From JAZDKP01 sp043802925 (lineage in GTDB: Bacteria; Fibrobacterota; OXYB2-FULL-49-7; JAEUSG01): a DNA stretch of 10,776 bases. How positions within the stretch are numbered: position 1 is the first letter of the stretch; every line of letters starts with the position of its first letter. This document shows positions 1-6,119 of this stretch, one piece after another. Location: the NCBI GenBank assembly GCA_043802925.1, contig JAZDKP010000018.1, positions 1-10,776 of the forward strand, read 5' to 3'. Both the position numbers and the translations under genes were made by a program. Under the pieces are notes generated by a model that worked only from the letters and a program-made list of their open reading frames with translations, was not told where the DNA came from and made no database searches.

Positions 1-235
1 TGTCAGCGCCATTTTAACAAAAGAATTGTGTATACTGTGCCTCGAGCACGAATAGCAGGTTTTTCGCTCGTTCCGAGCCTGGACAAGGAAAATATGAAAG
101 GTAGCATTACCTTACCCTTGACGCCCACTCATAGCAGGGGGGAAGGGGGTGAGTTAGCTTCGAAACTGTTTGCGGGTTTGCACTTGTCCGTTCCTAATTA
201 ATATTTTACCGGACACATTTCACAAGGAGACGCGT
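1..235. other. Leader/intergenic region upstream of gdhA
   Basis: No convincing gene is seen here. The stretch holds several small dyads: a GCTCG/CGAGC stem with a 3-nt loop (66-78), a second CGAGC at 43-47 that could compete for the same GCTCG, a 6-bp stem AAGGTA/TACCTT with a GCAT loop (98-113), and ACTCA/TGAGT (127-131 and 150-154) flanking a G-rich tract. The octamer ATAGCAGG occurs twice (52-59, 131-138). A TATACT hexamer at 31-36 is a possible -10 box but lacks a good -35. The dyads suggest a structured leader or a degenerate intergenic palindromic repeat; no known riboswitch class was recognised. Confidence 0.3.
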
Positions 236-1495
236 ATGGCCGAAATGAGCCTCTTCGAAACCGTGACCACGCAGTACAACAAGGCCGCGGATGTCATGCA
301 GCTTGATGACGATATCCGGAAAATCCTGGGCAAGCCCATGAATGAGATCATGGTGAATTTTCCCGTCAAAATGGACAACGGCCATGTGGCGACCTTCTCA
401 GGGTACCGTGTACAGCACAACAACGTACTCGGCCCGTTCAAAGGCGGCCTTCGCTACCACCCCATGGTCAACATCGACGAGGTGCGCGCGCTTGCGGCCT
501 GGATGACCTGGAAGTGCGCCATCGCGGGCCTGCCCTACGGCGGCGCCAAGGGCGGCATCCAGATTGATCCGAAAAAGTATTCCATCCACGAACTCGAGCG
601 CATCACCCGTCGCTTTACCTACGCGCTCGGTGATTCCATCGGTCCCGACTACGATATCCCGGCCCCGGACGTCAACACCAACCCTCAGATCATGGCCTGG
701 ATTCTCGACACTTACCTGTCGACCGTGCCGCCGCAGGAGCGGCTCCGTTCCATCCATGTGGTCACGGGCAAGCCGCTCGAATCGGGCGGCAGCGTGGGCC
801 GCAACAAGGCCACGGGCCAGGGCATCGTCTATACTATTGAGCGCTGGGCCAAGGACAATAAGGTGGACCTCAAAAAGACGACCTTTTTTGTGCAGGGGTT
901 TGGCAACGTGGGTTCCTGGGCCGCGCTCATTTTGTGCAAGCTGGGCGCCAAACTGGTGGCGGTCGAGGATGTCAATGGCGCCATTGCCGACAAGAACGGC
1001 ATTGACCCGGAAAAGCTGCAGGAATACATCAAGGCCGGAAAGGCCATCAGCAAGTTCCCGGGCGCCAAACTGGTGGATCATAAAGCCTTCATTGCCACCA
1101 AGGCCGACATCTTCATCCCCGCGGCCATGGAACGGCAAATCACAAAGGAGACCGCGCCGTTCCTGAATGTCCGGCTGGTGGCTGAAGGCGCCAACGGGCC
1201 CATGGACATCGATGGCGATGCACTCATGCAGAAAAAGGGAATCGATGTGCTGCCGGACGTACTTTGTAATTCGGGGGGTGTGATTGTGAGTTATTATGAA
1301 TGGCTCCAGAACAAGCGGAGCGAATCGTGGGACCTCGAGGAAGTCGACGGCAAGCTCAAAAAGCGCATCGGTGACGCTTATGAAAACGTCATGGTCGCGA
1401 AAAAGAAGTTCAAGACCGATTCCCGCACCGCGGCTTACATTGTGGCGCTTTCACGGCTCCAGTACGTGTACAAGGAACGCGGGATATTCCCGTAA
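236..1495 (+). CDS. gdhA: Glutamate dehydrogenase (Glu/Leu/Phe/Val dehydrogenase family)
   Basis: Predicted cytoplasmic enzyme interconverting 2-oxoglutarate plus ammonium and glutamate with NAD(P)H. The 419-residue product matches the usual length of about 415-450 residues. The N-terminal ELFV-dehydrogenase dimerisation/catalytic domain shows the GPFKGGLRYHP block (residues 66-76), the substrate-binding lysine in MTWKCA (K93) and the PYGGAKGG motif with catalytic lysine K105. The C-terminal Rossmann domain has GFGNVG at 221-226, followed by an acidic VAVED segment at the end of the second strand. Cofactor preference cannot be settled from this. The ATG at 236 is chosen over an in-frame TTG at 170 because an AAGGAG ribosome site lies at 224-229, 6 nt upstream, and because family homology begins there. 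It lies near an ammonium channel and PII gene, which fits ammonium assimilation. A terminator follows at 1531-1565, so it is probably monocistronic. Confidence 0.96.
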   Translation: MAEMSLFETVTTQYNKAADVMQLDDDIRKILGKPMNEIMVNFPVKMDNGHVATFSGYRVQHNNVLGPFKGGLRYHPMVNIDEVRALAAWMTWKCAIAGLPYGGAKGGIQIDPKKYSIHELERITRRFTYALGDSIGPDYDIPAPDVNTNPQIMAWILDTYLSTVPPQERLRSIHVVTGKPLESGGSVGRNKATGQGIVYTIERWAKDNKVDLKKTTFFVQGFGNVGSWAALILCKLGAKLVAVEDVNGAIADKNGIDPEKLQEYIKAGKAISKFPGAKLVDHKAFIATKADIFIPAAMERQITKETAPFLNVRLVAEGANGPMDIDGDALMQKKGIDVLPDVLCNSGGVIVSYYEWLQNKRSESWDLEEVDGKLKKRIGDAYENVMVAKKKFKTDSRTAAYIVALSRLQYVYKERGIFP

Positions 1496-1530
1496 TCCCT
1501 GCCGGATATAAAAAGGCCAACATACAACAG

Positions 1531-1565
1531 GCCCCTTCTTCCTTATCAGGAGAAGGGGCTTTTTT
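1531..1565 (+). terminator. Intrinsic terminator of gdhA
   Basis: A GC-rich stem GCCCCTTCT (1531-1539) pairs with AGAAGGGGC (1551-1559). It can be extended by three pairs across a single bulged base, leaving a TATC loop. Six T residues follow immediately (1560-1565). It starts 35 nt after the gdhA stop. There is no matching T tract on the other side, so it is not an obvious bidirectional terminator for the convergent mazF. Confidence 0.9.
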
Positions 1566-1602
1566 CTGTTTGGATTTTCAGGCCGGATAAACGGGAAAGT
1601 GG

Positions 1603-1938
1603 CTAGAAAACGATCGCGTCAAGCAATGCCAGGGCTTCGTTCAGAACCGTAGCCGGCGCTTTTTCGATGAGCTTGGTTTTTCGAGCCCGGTAATCCACGG
1701 ATTTAACCTGGTCCACCATTACGACTCCTGTCAGAATGCACGGTTGCGGCAGACGGACATGGAAGGGATTGCCGCGATCGGTATTGGTCACAGGGCAAAC
1801 AAGGGCAAGCCCCGTTCTTTCATTAAATGCGGTCTGGCTTATGACAAGCGCGGGCCGCCTTCCTTTCTGTTCGTGACCGGCCTGCGGGTCGAAGGTCAGT
1901 GCAATGAAATCACCTTTTCGCGGGACGTAGATGCTCAT
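1603..1938 (-). CDS. mazF: MazF-family endoribonuclease toxin
   Basis: Predicted toxin of a type II toxin-antitoxin pair: a sequence-specific mRNA interferase held inactive by MazE. The 111-residue product has the PemK/MazF fold signature: an N-terminal YVPRKGDFIALTFDP block, then QKGRRPALVIS (with the conserved arginine of the RPA motif used in catalysis), LVCPVTNTDRGNPFHV (with the conserved threonine region), and VMVDQVKSVDYRAR. These line up block by block with E. coli MazF as remembered (111 residues). The ATG at 1938 abuts the mazE stop codon with no gap, and an AGGAAG-like ribosome site lies in the mazE 3' end, indicating translational coupling. The stop is TAG. All key residues appear intact, so the toxin is probably active. 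The cut sequence cannot be predicted. Confidence 0.94.
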   Translation of the reverse strand: MSIYVPRKGDFIALTFDPQAGHEQKGRRPALVISQTAFNERTGLALVCPVTNTDRGNPFHVRLPQPCILTGVVMVDQVKSVDYRARKTKLIEKAPATVLNEALALLDAIVF

Positions 1939-2187
1939 TTACCAGGCTTCCTGCCCTTGCGGTTTTCCCCAATCCACTTCGGATGGCTCATGCTTTTCAG
2001 GCATACGTTCCAACAGATCGCGGAGGCGGTATTTGCCGCGCAGGGCCGCGACAGGCTTGACAATGATTTCACTTCCACGGACTGAAATGTCGACATCCGC
2101 TCCCGGCACAACGCAAGCCTGCCGGAGAATGGCCTTGGAAAAACGAATTCCCTGGCTGTTGCCCCATTTTTGAATTTTAGCATGCAT
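1939..2187 (-). CDS. mazE: MazE-family antitoxin (AbrB/SpoVT DNA-binding domain)
   Basis: Antitoxin that neutralises MazF and, by analogy, represses its own promoter. The 82-residue product starts with an AbrB-type swapped-hairpin segment (KIQKWGNSQGIRFSKAIL, cf. KRWGNSPAVRIP in E. coli MazE) and ends with the toxin-binding tail VDWGKPQGQEAW, nearly matching the conserved IDWGEPKDKEVW end of E. coli MazE, which is also 82 residues. The ATG at 2187 is preferred over an upstream in-frame TTG at 2202 because a GGAG ribosome site (2195-2198) sits 7 nt before it and family similarity begins there. It is the first gene of a two-gene operon with mazF. The palindrome at 2206-2223 just upstream is a likely autoregulatory operator. 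Confidence 0.93.
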   Translation of the reverse strand: MHAKIQKWGNSQGIRFSKAILRQACVVPGADVDISVRGSEIIVKPVAALRGKYRLRDLLERMPEKHEPSEVDWGKPQGQEAW

Positions 2188-2205
2188 GGACAGACTCCGC
2201 AATGA

Positions 2206-2223
2206 GTATATACAAATATATAC
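2206..2223. promoter_or_regulatory. Palindromic operator candidate for mazEF
   Basis: A perfect inverted repeat with 7-bp arms, GTATATA (2206-2212) and TATATAC (2217-2223), separated by 4 bp. It overlaps the -10 region of the mazEF promoter and lies 19 bp before the mazE start codon. MazE-type antitoxins autorepress by binding palindromes at this position, so this is the most likely operator. The assignment is inferred from symmetry and position. Confidence 0.6.
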
Positions 2224-2243
2224 ATTTTTAGGCGTAAACGCAA
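2215..2243 (-). promoter_or_regulatory. Sigma-70-type promoter of mazEF
   Basis: Read on the minus strand, a -35-like TTGCGT (2243-2238) is followed after exactly 17 bp by a -10-like TATATT (2220-2215). Transcription would begin around 2208-2205, about 20 nt before the mazE ATG and just ahead of its GGAG ribosome site. The -10 lies inside the palindrome at 2206-2223, so repressor binding would block it. Confidence 0.6.
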
Positions 2244-2396
2244 ATCATATTTACTGTCAGAAAATAATTAATAAATACAAATATGAAGTATTCTTATAAT
2301 GGTATGTTACAAAAACGTACTAAATCGTATCTTCGATAAAGATAATTGTCAAATTTATAGATATATAATAACACGTTATAACGGGTAGGCTCAGAT
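2244..2396. other. AT-rich intergenic region between mazEF and amtB
   Basis: This stretch is non-coding and far more AT-rich than the flanking genes. It contains a 6-bp dyad TATCTT/AAGATA with a 5-nt spacer (2328-2344) and a perfect 10-bp palindrome CGTTATAACG (2374-2383), the latter about 13 bp upstream of the -24 element of amtB. Either could be an activator or repressor site. No canonical NtrC site (TGCACC-N5-TGGTGCA) was found. AT-rich bendable DNA upstream of a sigma-54 promoter would suit activator looping. Confidence 0.35.
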
Positions 2397-2412
2397 TGGC
2401 ACGTGATTTGTT
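2397..2412 (+). promoter_or_regulatory. Sigma-54 (-24/-12) promoter of amtB-glnK
   Basis: TGGCACG (2397-2403), N4, TTGT (2408-2411) followed by T residues closely matches the RpoN consensus TGGCACG-N4-TTGCW. The GG-to-G spacing is correct and only the C of the GC dinucleotide is replaced, by T. The predicted start, near 2422, lies about 25 nt upstream of the AAGGAGG ribosome site. Sigma-54 control of amtB-glnK under nitrogen limitation is common in bacteria, which supports the call. Confidence 0.7.
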
Positions 2413-2457
2413 TTATAAAAGGCAGATTGCTCATGCAATAAATTTCAAGGAGGTACT

Positions 2458-3762
2458 ATGTACCGGGTATTTCTCTTTCTGGTATTTCCAGCGCTTGCGC
2501 TGGCTGCGGGGGAGAACGCGGTTGACAGCGGCACCACGGCCTGGATGCTGACTTCCACCACGCTCGTGCTTTTGATGGTGCCGGGCCTGGCCATGTTCTA
2601 CGGAGGGCTTGTGCGCACCAAAAACGTGCTGTCCACCATGATGCACAGCTTTGCGGCCATGTCCATCATCGGGGTCTTCTGGGCCACGGTGGGGTATGCG
2701 CTTTGCTTTGGAAAGAACGCACTCGGGGGCCTCATCGGCTGGGATCCGAACTATCTGTTTCTGGGCGGGCTGGATGACGCGGTCACCAGTGCGGGTATTC
2801 CGGAATATGTGTTTGCCATGTTCCAGGGCAAGTTCGCAATCATAACCCCGGCGCTTATTTCAGGCGCCATTGCGGAGCGCGTCAAGTTCTCGACCTGGTG
2901 CGTTTTTATCGGACTCTGGAGCCTGCTTGTCTATAGTCCGCTCTGCCACTGGGTCTGGGCCACGGACGGTTACTTCTTCAACCTTGGCGCCAAAGGGGCC
3001 ATTGACTTTGCAGGCGGCACCGTGGTCCATATCTCTTCGGGGGTGAGCGCCCTGGTGCTGGCCCTTTACCTTGGCCGCAGGCGCGGGTTTCCCCGGAACA
3101 CGACGAACCCCAACAATCTGGTCATGACGCTCATGGGTGCGGGTCTTCTCTGGGTGGGCTGGTTCGGCTTCAACGCGGGCAGTGCGGTTTCGAGTGGCCT
3201 CGACACGGCCCGTGCACTCACGGCCACGCAGGTTGCCGCGGCTTCGGGCGCGCTGACCTGGATGATTATCGAAGCGGTGAGCCACAAAAAGGCCACGAGC
3301 CTGGGAATGGTGTCCGGCATCCTCGCAGGGTTGGTGGCCATCACCCCGGCCGCGGGCGTGGTCAAGCCGTCGGGTGCTATGGCTTTGGGCGCCATTGCAG
3401 CCATGTTCTGCTACTCGGCAATCAACATCAAAAATCGTCTCGGTTATGACGATACTCTCGATGTCTTTGGCATTCATGGTGTGGGCGGAATTACCGGCGC
3501 TCTTTTCCTTTCGTTCTTCATCCGAAAGGCCTGGATGGCGGATGCGGTTGCAAAGGTCCCGGGCTGGAACGTCTGGCACCAGCTCGGTGTGCAGGCATTG
3601 GCCGTGGGGGTGACCCTTGTCTTTGCCGCGGGGTTGACTCTGTTTCTTGCGGTTGTGCTTGAAAAGACGCTTGGTTTCAGGGTCGCGGAACGGCACGAAA
3701 TGGCAGGGCTGGATCACAGCCTTCATGCGGAACACGGCTATGGGCTCATCAATCTCAACTAA
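2458..3762 (+). CDS. amtB: Ammonium channel AmtB (Amt/Mep/Rh family)
   Basis: Inner-membrane channel importing ammonium as NH3/NH4+. The 434-residue product has a hydrophobic N-terminal signal sequence (residues 1-17, ALALAAG) and then about 11 transmembrane helices. Family hallmarks are visible: MLTSTTLVLLMVPGLAMFYGG near the start, ISGAIAERVKF (134-144), and the Amt signature DFAGGTVVHISSG with the structural aspartate D183 and first pore histidine H191. The second pore histidine H340 lies in DVFGIHGVGG. Both twin histidines are therefore intact. The ATG at 2458 has an AAGGAGG ribosome site at 2447-2453. glnK follows after 18 bp, so the two are co-transcribed, and the PII product should plug the channel on the cytoplasmic face when ammonium is plentiful. 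Expression is probably driven by the sigma-54 promoter at 2397-2412. Confidence 0.97.
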   Translation: MYRVFLFLVFPALALAAGENAVDSGTTAWMLTSTTLVLLMVPGLAMFYGGLVRTKNVLSTMMHSFAAMSIIGVFWATVGYALCFGKNALGGLIGWDPNYLFLGGLDDAVTSAGIPEYVFAMFQGKFAIITPALISGAIAERVKFSTWCVFIGLWSLLVYSPLCHWVWATDGYFFNLGAKGAIDFAGGTVVHISSGVSALVLALYLGRRRGFPRNTTNPNNLVMTLMGAGLLWVGWFGFNAGSAVSSGLDTARALTATQVAAASGALTWMIIEAVSHKKATSLGMVSGILAGLVAITPAAGVVKPSGAMALGAIAAMFCYSAINIKNRLGYDDTLDVFGIHGVGGITGALFLSFFIRKAWMADAVAKVPGWNVWHQLGVQALAVGVTLVFAAGLTLFLAVVLEKTLGFRVAERHEMAGLDHSLHAEHGYGLINLN

Positions 3763-3780
3763 AGACAGGGAGCGAGGAAT

Positions 3781-4122
3781 ATGAAAATGATAACCGCCAT
3801 CATCCAGACCGACAAACTCGATGAGGTGCGCCAGGCGCTCCTTGACGCGGAGATCACCCGTATCACCGTGAGTCGTGTCACGGGCCATGGACGGCAGGAG
3901 GACGAGGACCTCTACCGGGGCCAGACCGTTGTGCCCAACCTGCTGCCCAAGGTGCGGCTTGATATCGCCTGCAACGACACGTTTGTGGATATCACGGTGA
4001 ACGCCATCCTCCATTCCGCCCGGCACGGGGAAGGGAAAATCGGGGACGGCAAGATATTTATCATGGACTTGCCTGAGTGCATCCGCATTCGGACCGGGGA
4101 GCGGGGAGGACAGGCGATTTGA
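3781..4122 (+). CDS. glnK: PII nitrogen regulatory protein (GlnK-type)
   Basis: A 113-residue trimeric signalling protein that senses ATP/ADP and 2-oxoglutarate and gates AmtB. The PII fold is clear: MKMITAIIQ at the start, VTGHGRQ leading into the T-loop (residues 33-57), LPKVRLDI after it, the B-loop GKIGDGKIFIMD (85-96), and the C-terminal signature CIRIRTGERG (100-109). The T-loop keeps YRG (45-47) but has valine at the position of Tyr51, so uridylylation of the GlnB/GlnK kind is not expected. The B-loop appears about two residues longer (RHGEGKIGDGK) than in E. coli GlnB. An AGGGAG ribosome site (3767-3772) lies 8 nt upstream. The symbol reflects linkage to amtB. NifI-like subtypes also lack the tyrosine, but no nitrogenase genes are nearby. 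Confidence 0.94.
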   Translation: MKMITAIIQTDKLDEVRQALLDAEITRITVSRVTGHGRQEDEDLYRGQTVVPNLLPKVRLDIACNDTFVDITVNAILHSARHGEGKIGDGKIFIMDLPECIRIRTGERGGQAI

Positions 4123-4123
4123 C

Positions 4124-4152
4124 TTGCCGGTTGTACAGGATTATTTTATTAT
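4124..4152 (+). promoter_or_regulatory. Possible promoter for the tetraheme cytochrome gene
   Basis: In the 73-bp gap after glnK, TTGCCG (4124-4129, four of six consensus -35 bases) is followed after 17 bp by TATTAT (4147-4152, five of six consensus -10 bases). This could give the cytochrome its own sigma-70 transcription in addition to read-through from amtB-glnK. There is no terminator between glnK and the cytochrome. Confidence 0.4.
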
Positions 4153-4195
4153 TAAGACATTCGAACCCGGAGTTGCGTCAAACAAGGAGCCTTTC

Positions 4196-4708
4196 ATGCG
4201 GACCCTTTCCATTGCTTCCATCGCGGCTTTTATTCTCGCAGCAGCCGTATCACTTATGAGCGCTGAAACGCCGGCCTACATTGGTGCGTCCAAGTGCAAA
4301 ATGTGCCACAACAGCAAAGCCAAGGGCGAGCAGTTCAACAAATGGAAGGCCGAAAGCCACTCCAAGGCTTTTGAGACCCTAAAAAACGATCAGTCTAAAG
4401 CCATTGCCAAGAAAATGGGCATTGCGGATGCGACCACAGACCCCAAGTGCCTCAAGTGCCATATCGCAGACGCGGCCATCAAGGATGACGGTGTCACCTG
4501 CGAATCGTGCCATGGCCCCGGCAGCCTGTACAAGCCCGTTGCAATCATGAAAAACAAGACCGAGTCCATGAAGCGGGGGCTTGTTGACCCGGACGAAAAG
4601 GTCTGCCTCAAGTGTCATAATACCGAAAGCCCGACCTATAAAAAGTTCGTGTTCAAGGAAGCGGTCACCAAGGTGACGCATCCCAATCCGGCGAATGTAA
4701 AGAAGTAA
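4196..4708 (+). CDS. Secreted tetraheme cytochrome c (cytochrome c554-like)
   Basis: Predicted periplasmic electron carrier of 170 residues. An N-terminal signal peptide (residues 1-23, ending SLMSAET) is followed by four CXXCH heme motifs: CKMCH (34-38), CLKCH (85-89), CESCH (102-106) and CLKCH (137-141). The blocks YIGASKCKMCH, DPKCLKCH, GVTCESCHGPGSLY and DEKVCLKCHN are typical of the cytochrome_C554 group of small multiheme proteins. Only two histidines outside the motifs are visible (H55, H162), so at most two hemes can be bis-histidine from the chain itself; others may use another ligand or be open. The mature region is very lysine-rich, suggesting an acidic partner. The ATG at 4196 is chosen because AAGGAG (4184-4189) lies 6 nt upstream and a signal peptide follows at once. 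The partner is unknown: it may serve the convergent conduit operon or another redox enzyme. Confidence 0.88.
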   Translation: MRTLSIASIAAFILAAAVSLMSAETPAYIGASKCKMCHNSKAKGEQFNKWKAESHSKAFETLKNDQSKAIAKKMGIADATTDPKCLKCHIADAAIKDDGVTCESCHGPGSLYKPVAIMKNKTESMKRGLVDPDEKVCLKCHNTESPTYKKFVFKEAVTKVTHPNPANVKK

Positions 4709-4741
4709 AAGAGAACAAGAGCAATCAGGGCCTTGCGGCCC
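4708..4741 (-). terminator. Weak terminator candidate at the end of the cytochrome conduit operon
   Basis: On the minus strand a 5-bp stem GGGCC/GGCCC with a GCAA tetraloop (4741-4728) abuts the final stop codon. It is followed by a pyrimidine-rich stretch ending in TTTT (to about 4707). The stem is short and the T tract is interrupted, so this is only a candidate. Only 16 bp separate the two convergent coding regions, and nothing better is visible. Confidence 0.3.
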
Positions 4742-5186
4742 ACACGGCGACGGTCACGTTATCGTGGCAGTCGTTGCATTTTTTTGGGACGCGGCCGCCG
4801 GCAAGCGCAGGGCCGTGGCAGGTCATGCAGCGGGCAAAATGTGTTGTGTCGAGTGTGCCGGTCTCAAAAAGCCGGCCGTGGTCTTTCAGCGAATTCATGT
4901 CCGTCCATCCGTCCGGATGCGGGTAATAGGTATGGCAGGCGCGGCAGGAGGAACCGCTTCTTCCTCCGGTAAAGTCGGCCCCGTGGCACCCGGCGCAGAA
5001 GCCCGTGGAGTTGAGAACCAACACTTTTCCCCCATGAAAATCAATACTGGTCGTGTCCGACCATCCTGCGGGGTGGCTGACGGAATTCCGGACCGTATTA
5101 TCTTTTGCGCAGGCGCTGAACAGCAGTAGTGCCGCGCCGGCCAGCAGTAAACCGGCGTTTTTCCGCAAGCGTGTCCTGCTCCGCAT
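4725..5186 (-). CDS. Tetraheme c-type cytochrome lipoprotein with duplicated diheme module
   Basis: A 153-residue exported cytochrome. A basic N-terminus (residues 1-9) and hydrophobic stretch end in LLLFSAC, a lipobox-like site with the lipidated cysteine at C26. Four heme motifs follow: CAGCH (64-68), CRACH (81-85), CMTCH (120-124) and CNDCH (137-141). The mature part is two copies of one module (38-85 and 90-141). Each begins HPxGWxD, contains an HG pair, and ends with CxxCHG, then GG, then CxxCH. The HP and HG histidines supply four possible distal ligands, with H116 as a spare. The ATG at 5186 overlaps the stop of the preceding gene by one base (TGATG), which fixes the start over a longer frame opening at 5411. 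It is the last gene of the operon. Likely role: outer-membrane-anchored electron carrier at the exit (or entry) of the conduit. The side of the membrane it faces cannot be told from sequence. Confidence 0.88.
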   Translation of the reverse strand: MRSRTRLRKNAGLLLAGAALLLFSACAKDNTVRNSVSHPAGWSDTTSIDFHGGKVLVLNSTGFCAGCHGADFTGGRSGSSCRACHTYYPHPDGWTDMNSLKDHGRLFETGTLDTTHFARCMTCHGPALAGGRVPKKCNDCHDNVTVAVWAARP

Positions 5187-6115
5187 CAATCGTCCCCGCC
5201 TTCGTCGCCTTTTTTCGTGGCCCCGGTGGTGCCGGCACCGTGGCAGACCGCGCACACGGGCTGGCGCGACGGGTCGTTGTGGCAGGCCATGCAGCTTTCG
5301 ATGTCCGCGCGTCCGGCCCGCGCGTGCGCGCCGCCGTTCGACTTGTTGGACCAGCCCGCGGATGCATGTGAGCGGGGCATGACCATCTGCTCGCGGTGGC
5401 AGGCGATGCATTCGCGCTGTTCGTCGTGGCAGGTGAGGCAGTTTTCGCGGTTGCCGCGCGCGGCAATGGCGTGCGTGCGCTCAAAGTTGAGCGGGTGCGT
5501 CCCGCGCTGAAGCGGCGTCTTTTCCGCGTGGCAGCGGGTGCACGCGGTTTCGTCGTGGCAGAGCGCGCATTCGGCGCGCTTGAGATGGGCCTCGGGGCCG
5601 TGGCGGTCGAGCCAGGCGGTGCGGTGGTCGCGGGGCCGGAGGTCCTGGCCTCGGGCATGGCAGAGCGCGCAGGTGTTTTCTCCGGGGAGCCCCTGGTGGC
5701 AGAGCATGCATTCCTTCATGGGAGGCCGGTGCGAGGTTTCCGCGCGCGCGGAGGAGTCGACGCCCTTGTGACAGGCGAGGCAGGCGAGTCCCGGCTTGCC
5801 GTGCGCGTGGAGCTTGTGCGAAAAACGGGTCACCCGCGCAGGGGAGGCCGCGTCCTTGGCCTGGGGGGGCGTAAACCGGACATAGGCGGAATCATGGCAG
5901 GTGAGGCAGGAAACCGGCCCCTGGACCAGCGGGTCTGTGAGGTTGGTGCTGGAATCCGCATCCGGGTGACAGAGCGCGCACTCCTGGCTGTTTTCAATGA
6001 CATGCTTCTGGTGCGAAAAGACCAGTGTCTCGTTTGTCCCCTCCCGGTTGAACACCGGAAATGCCGCGAGGCCCAGGAGCAGGTATAGGAATGCGAGTCT
6101 TTTTGTCGTCAGCAT
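5186..6115 (-). CDS. Exported 11-heme c-type cytochrome
   Basis: A 309-residue multiheme cytochrome with a signal sequence (residues 1-22, no lipobox cysteine), so it is soluble or anchored in the periplasm. Eleven CXXCH motifs start at residues 46, 70, 112, 136, 149, 183, 192, 226, 236, 275 and 288. Thirteen histidines lie outside the motifs (among them H35, H38, H100, H103, H129, H207, H215, H250), enough for bis-histidine ligation of every heme. Heme motifs are unusually dense (about one per 26 mature residues) and several are paired 9-13 residues apart, as in wire-like decaheme proteins. The tail from about 294 is glycine/lysine/acid-rich. The ATG at 6115 lies 4 bp after the barrel-protein stop; a longer frame opening at 6157 would start inside that gene. 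The ribosome site is weak, suggesting coupling. By position and signal type it is the best candidate for the periplasmic, MtrA-like component that enters the barrel. Confidence 0.9.
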   Translation of the reverse strand: MLTTKRLAFLYLLLGLAAFPVFNREGTNETLVFSHQKHVIENSQECALCHPDADSSTNLTDPLVQGPVSCLTCHDSAYVRFTPPQAKDAASPARVTRFSHKLHAHGKPGLACLACHKGVDSSARAETSHRPPMKECMLCHQGLPGENTCALCHARGQDLRPRDHRTAWLDRHGPEAHLKRAECALCHDETACTRCHAEKTPLQRGTHPLNFERTHAIAARGNRENCLTCHDEQRECIACHREQMVMPRSHASAGWSNKSNGGAHARAGRADIESCMACHNDPSRQPVCAVCHGAGTTGATKKGDEGGDD

Positions 6116-6119
6116 AGTA

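Noticed and set aside
1..201. Open frame running from the window edge to a TAA at 199-201
   Set aside because: It is open by length only. It has no domain-like sequence and runs through a dyad-rich G/C repeat into the gdhA leader. It does not look like the end of a real gene.
398..1138. Long minus-strand open frame inside gdhA (246 codons)
   Set aside because: This is a shadow of the GC-rich, codon-biased gdhA sense strand. It shows no family pattern and no ribosome site.
2860..4026. Minus-strand open frame of 388 codons across amtB and glnK
   Set aside because: It is antisense to two clearly conserved genes, rich in His/Arg/Gly in the manner of reverse-frame shadows, and has no recognisable domain.
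5396..6088. Plus-strand open frames across the multiheme cytochrome genes
   Set aside because: The repeated CXXCH codons on the minus strand read as repetitive Ala/Trp/Gln segments on the plus strand, which keeps frames open without coding.
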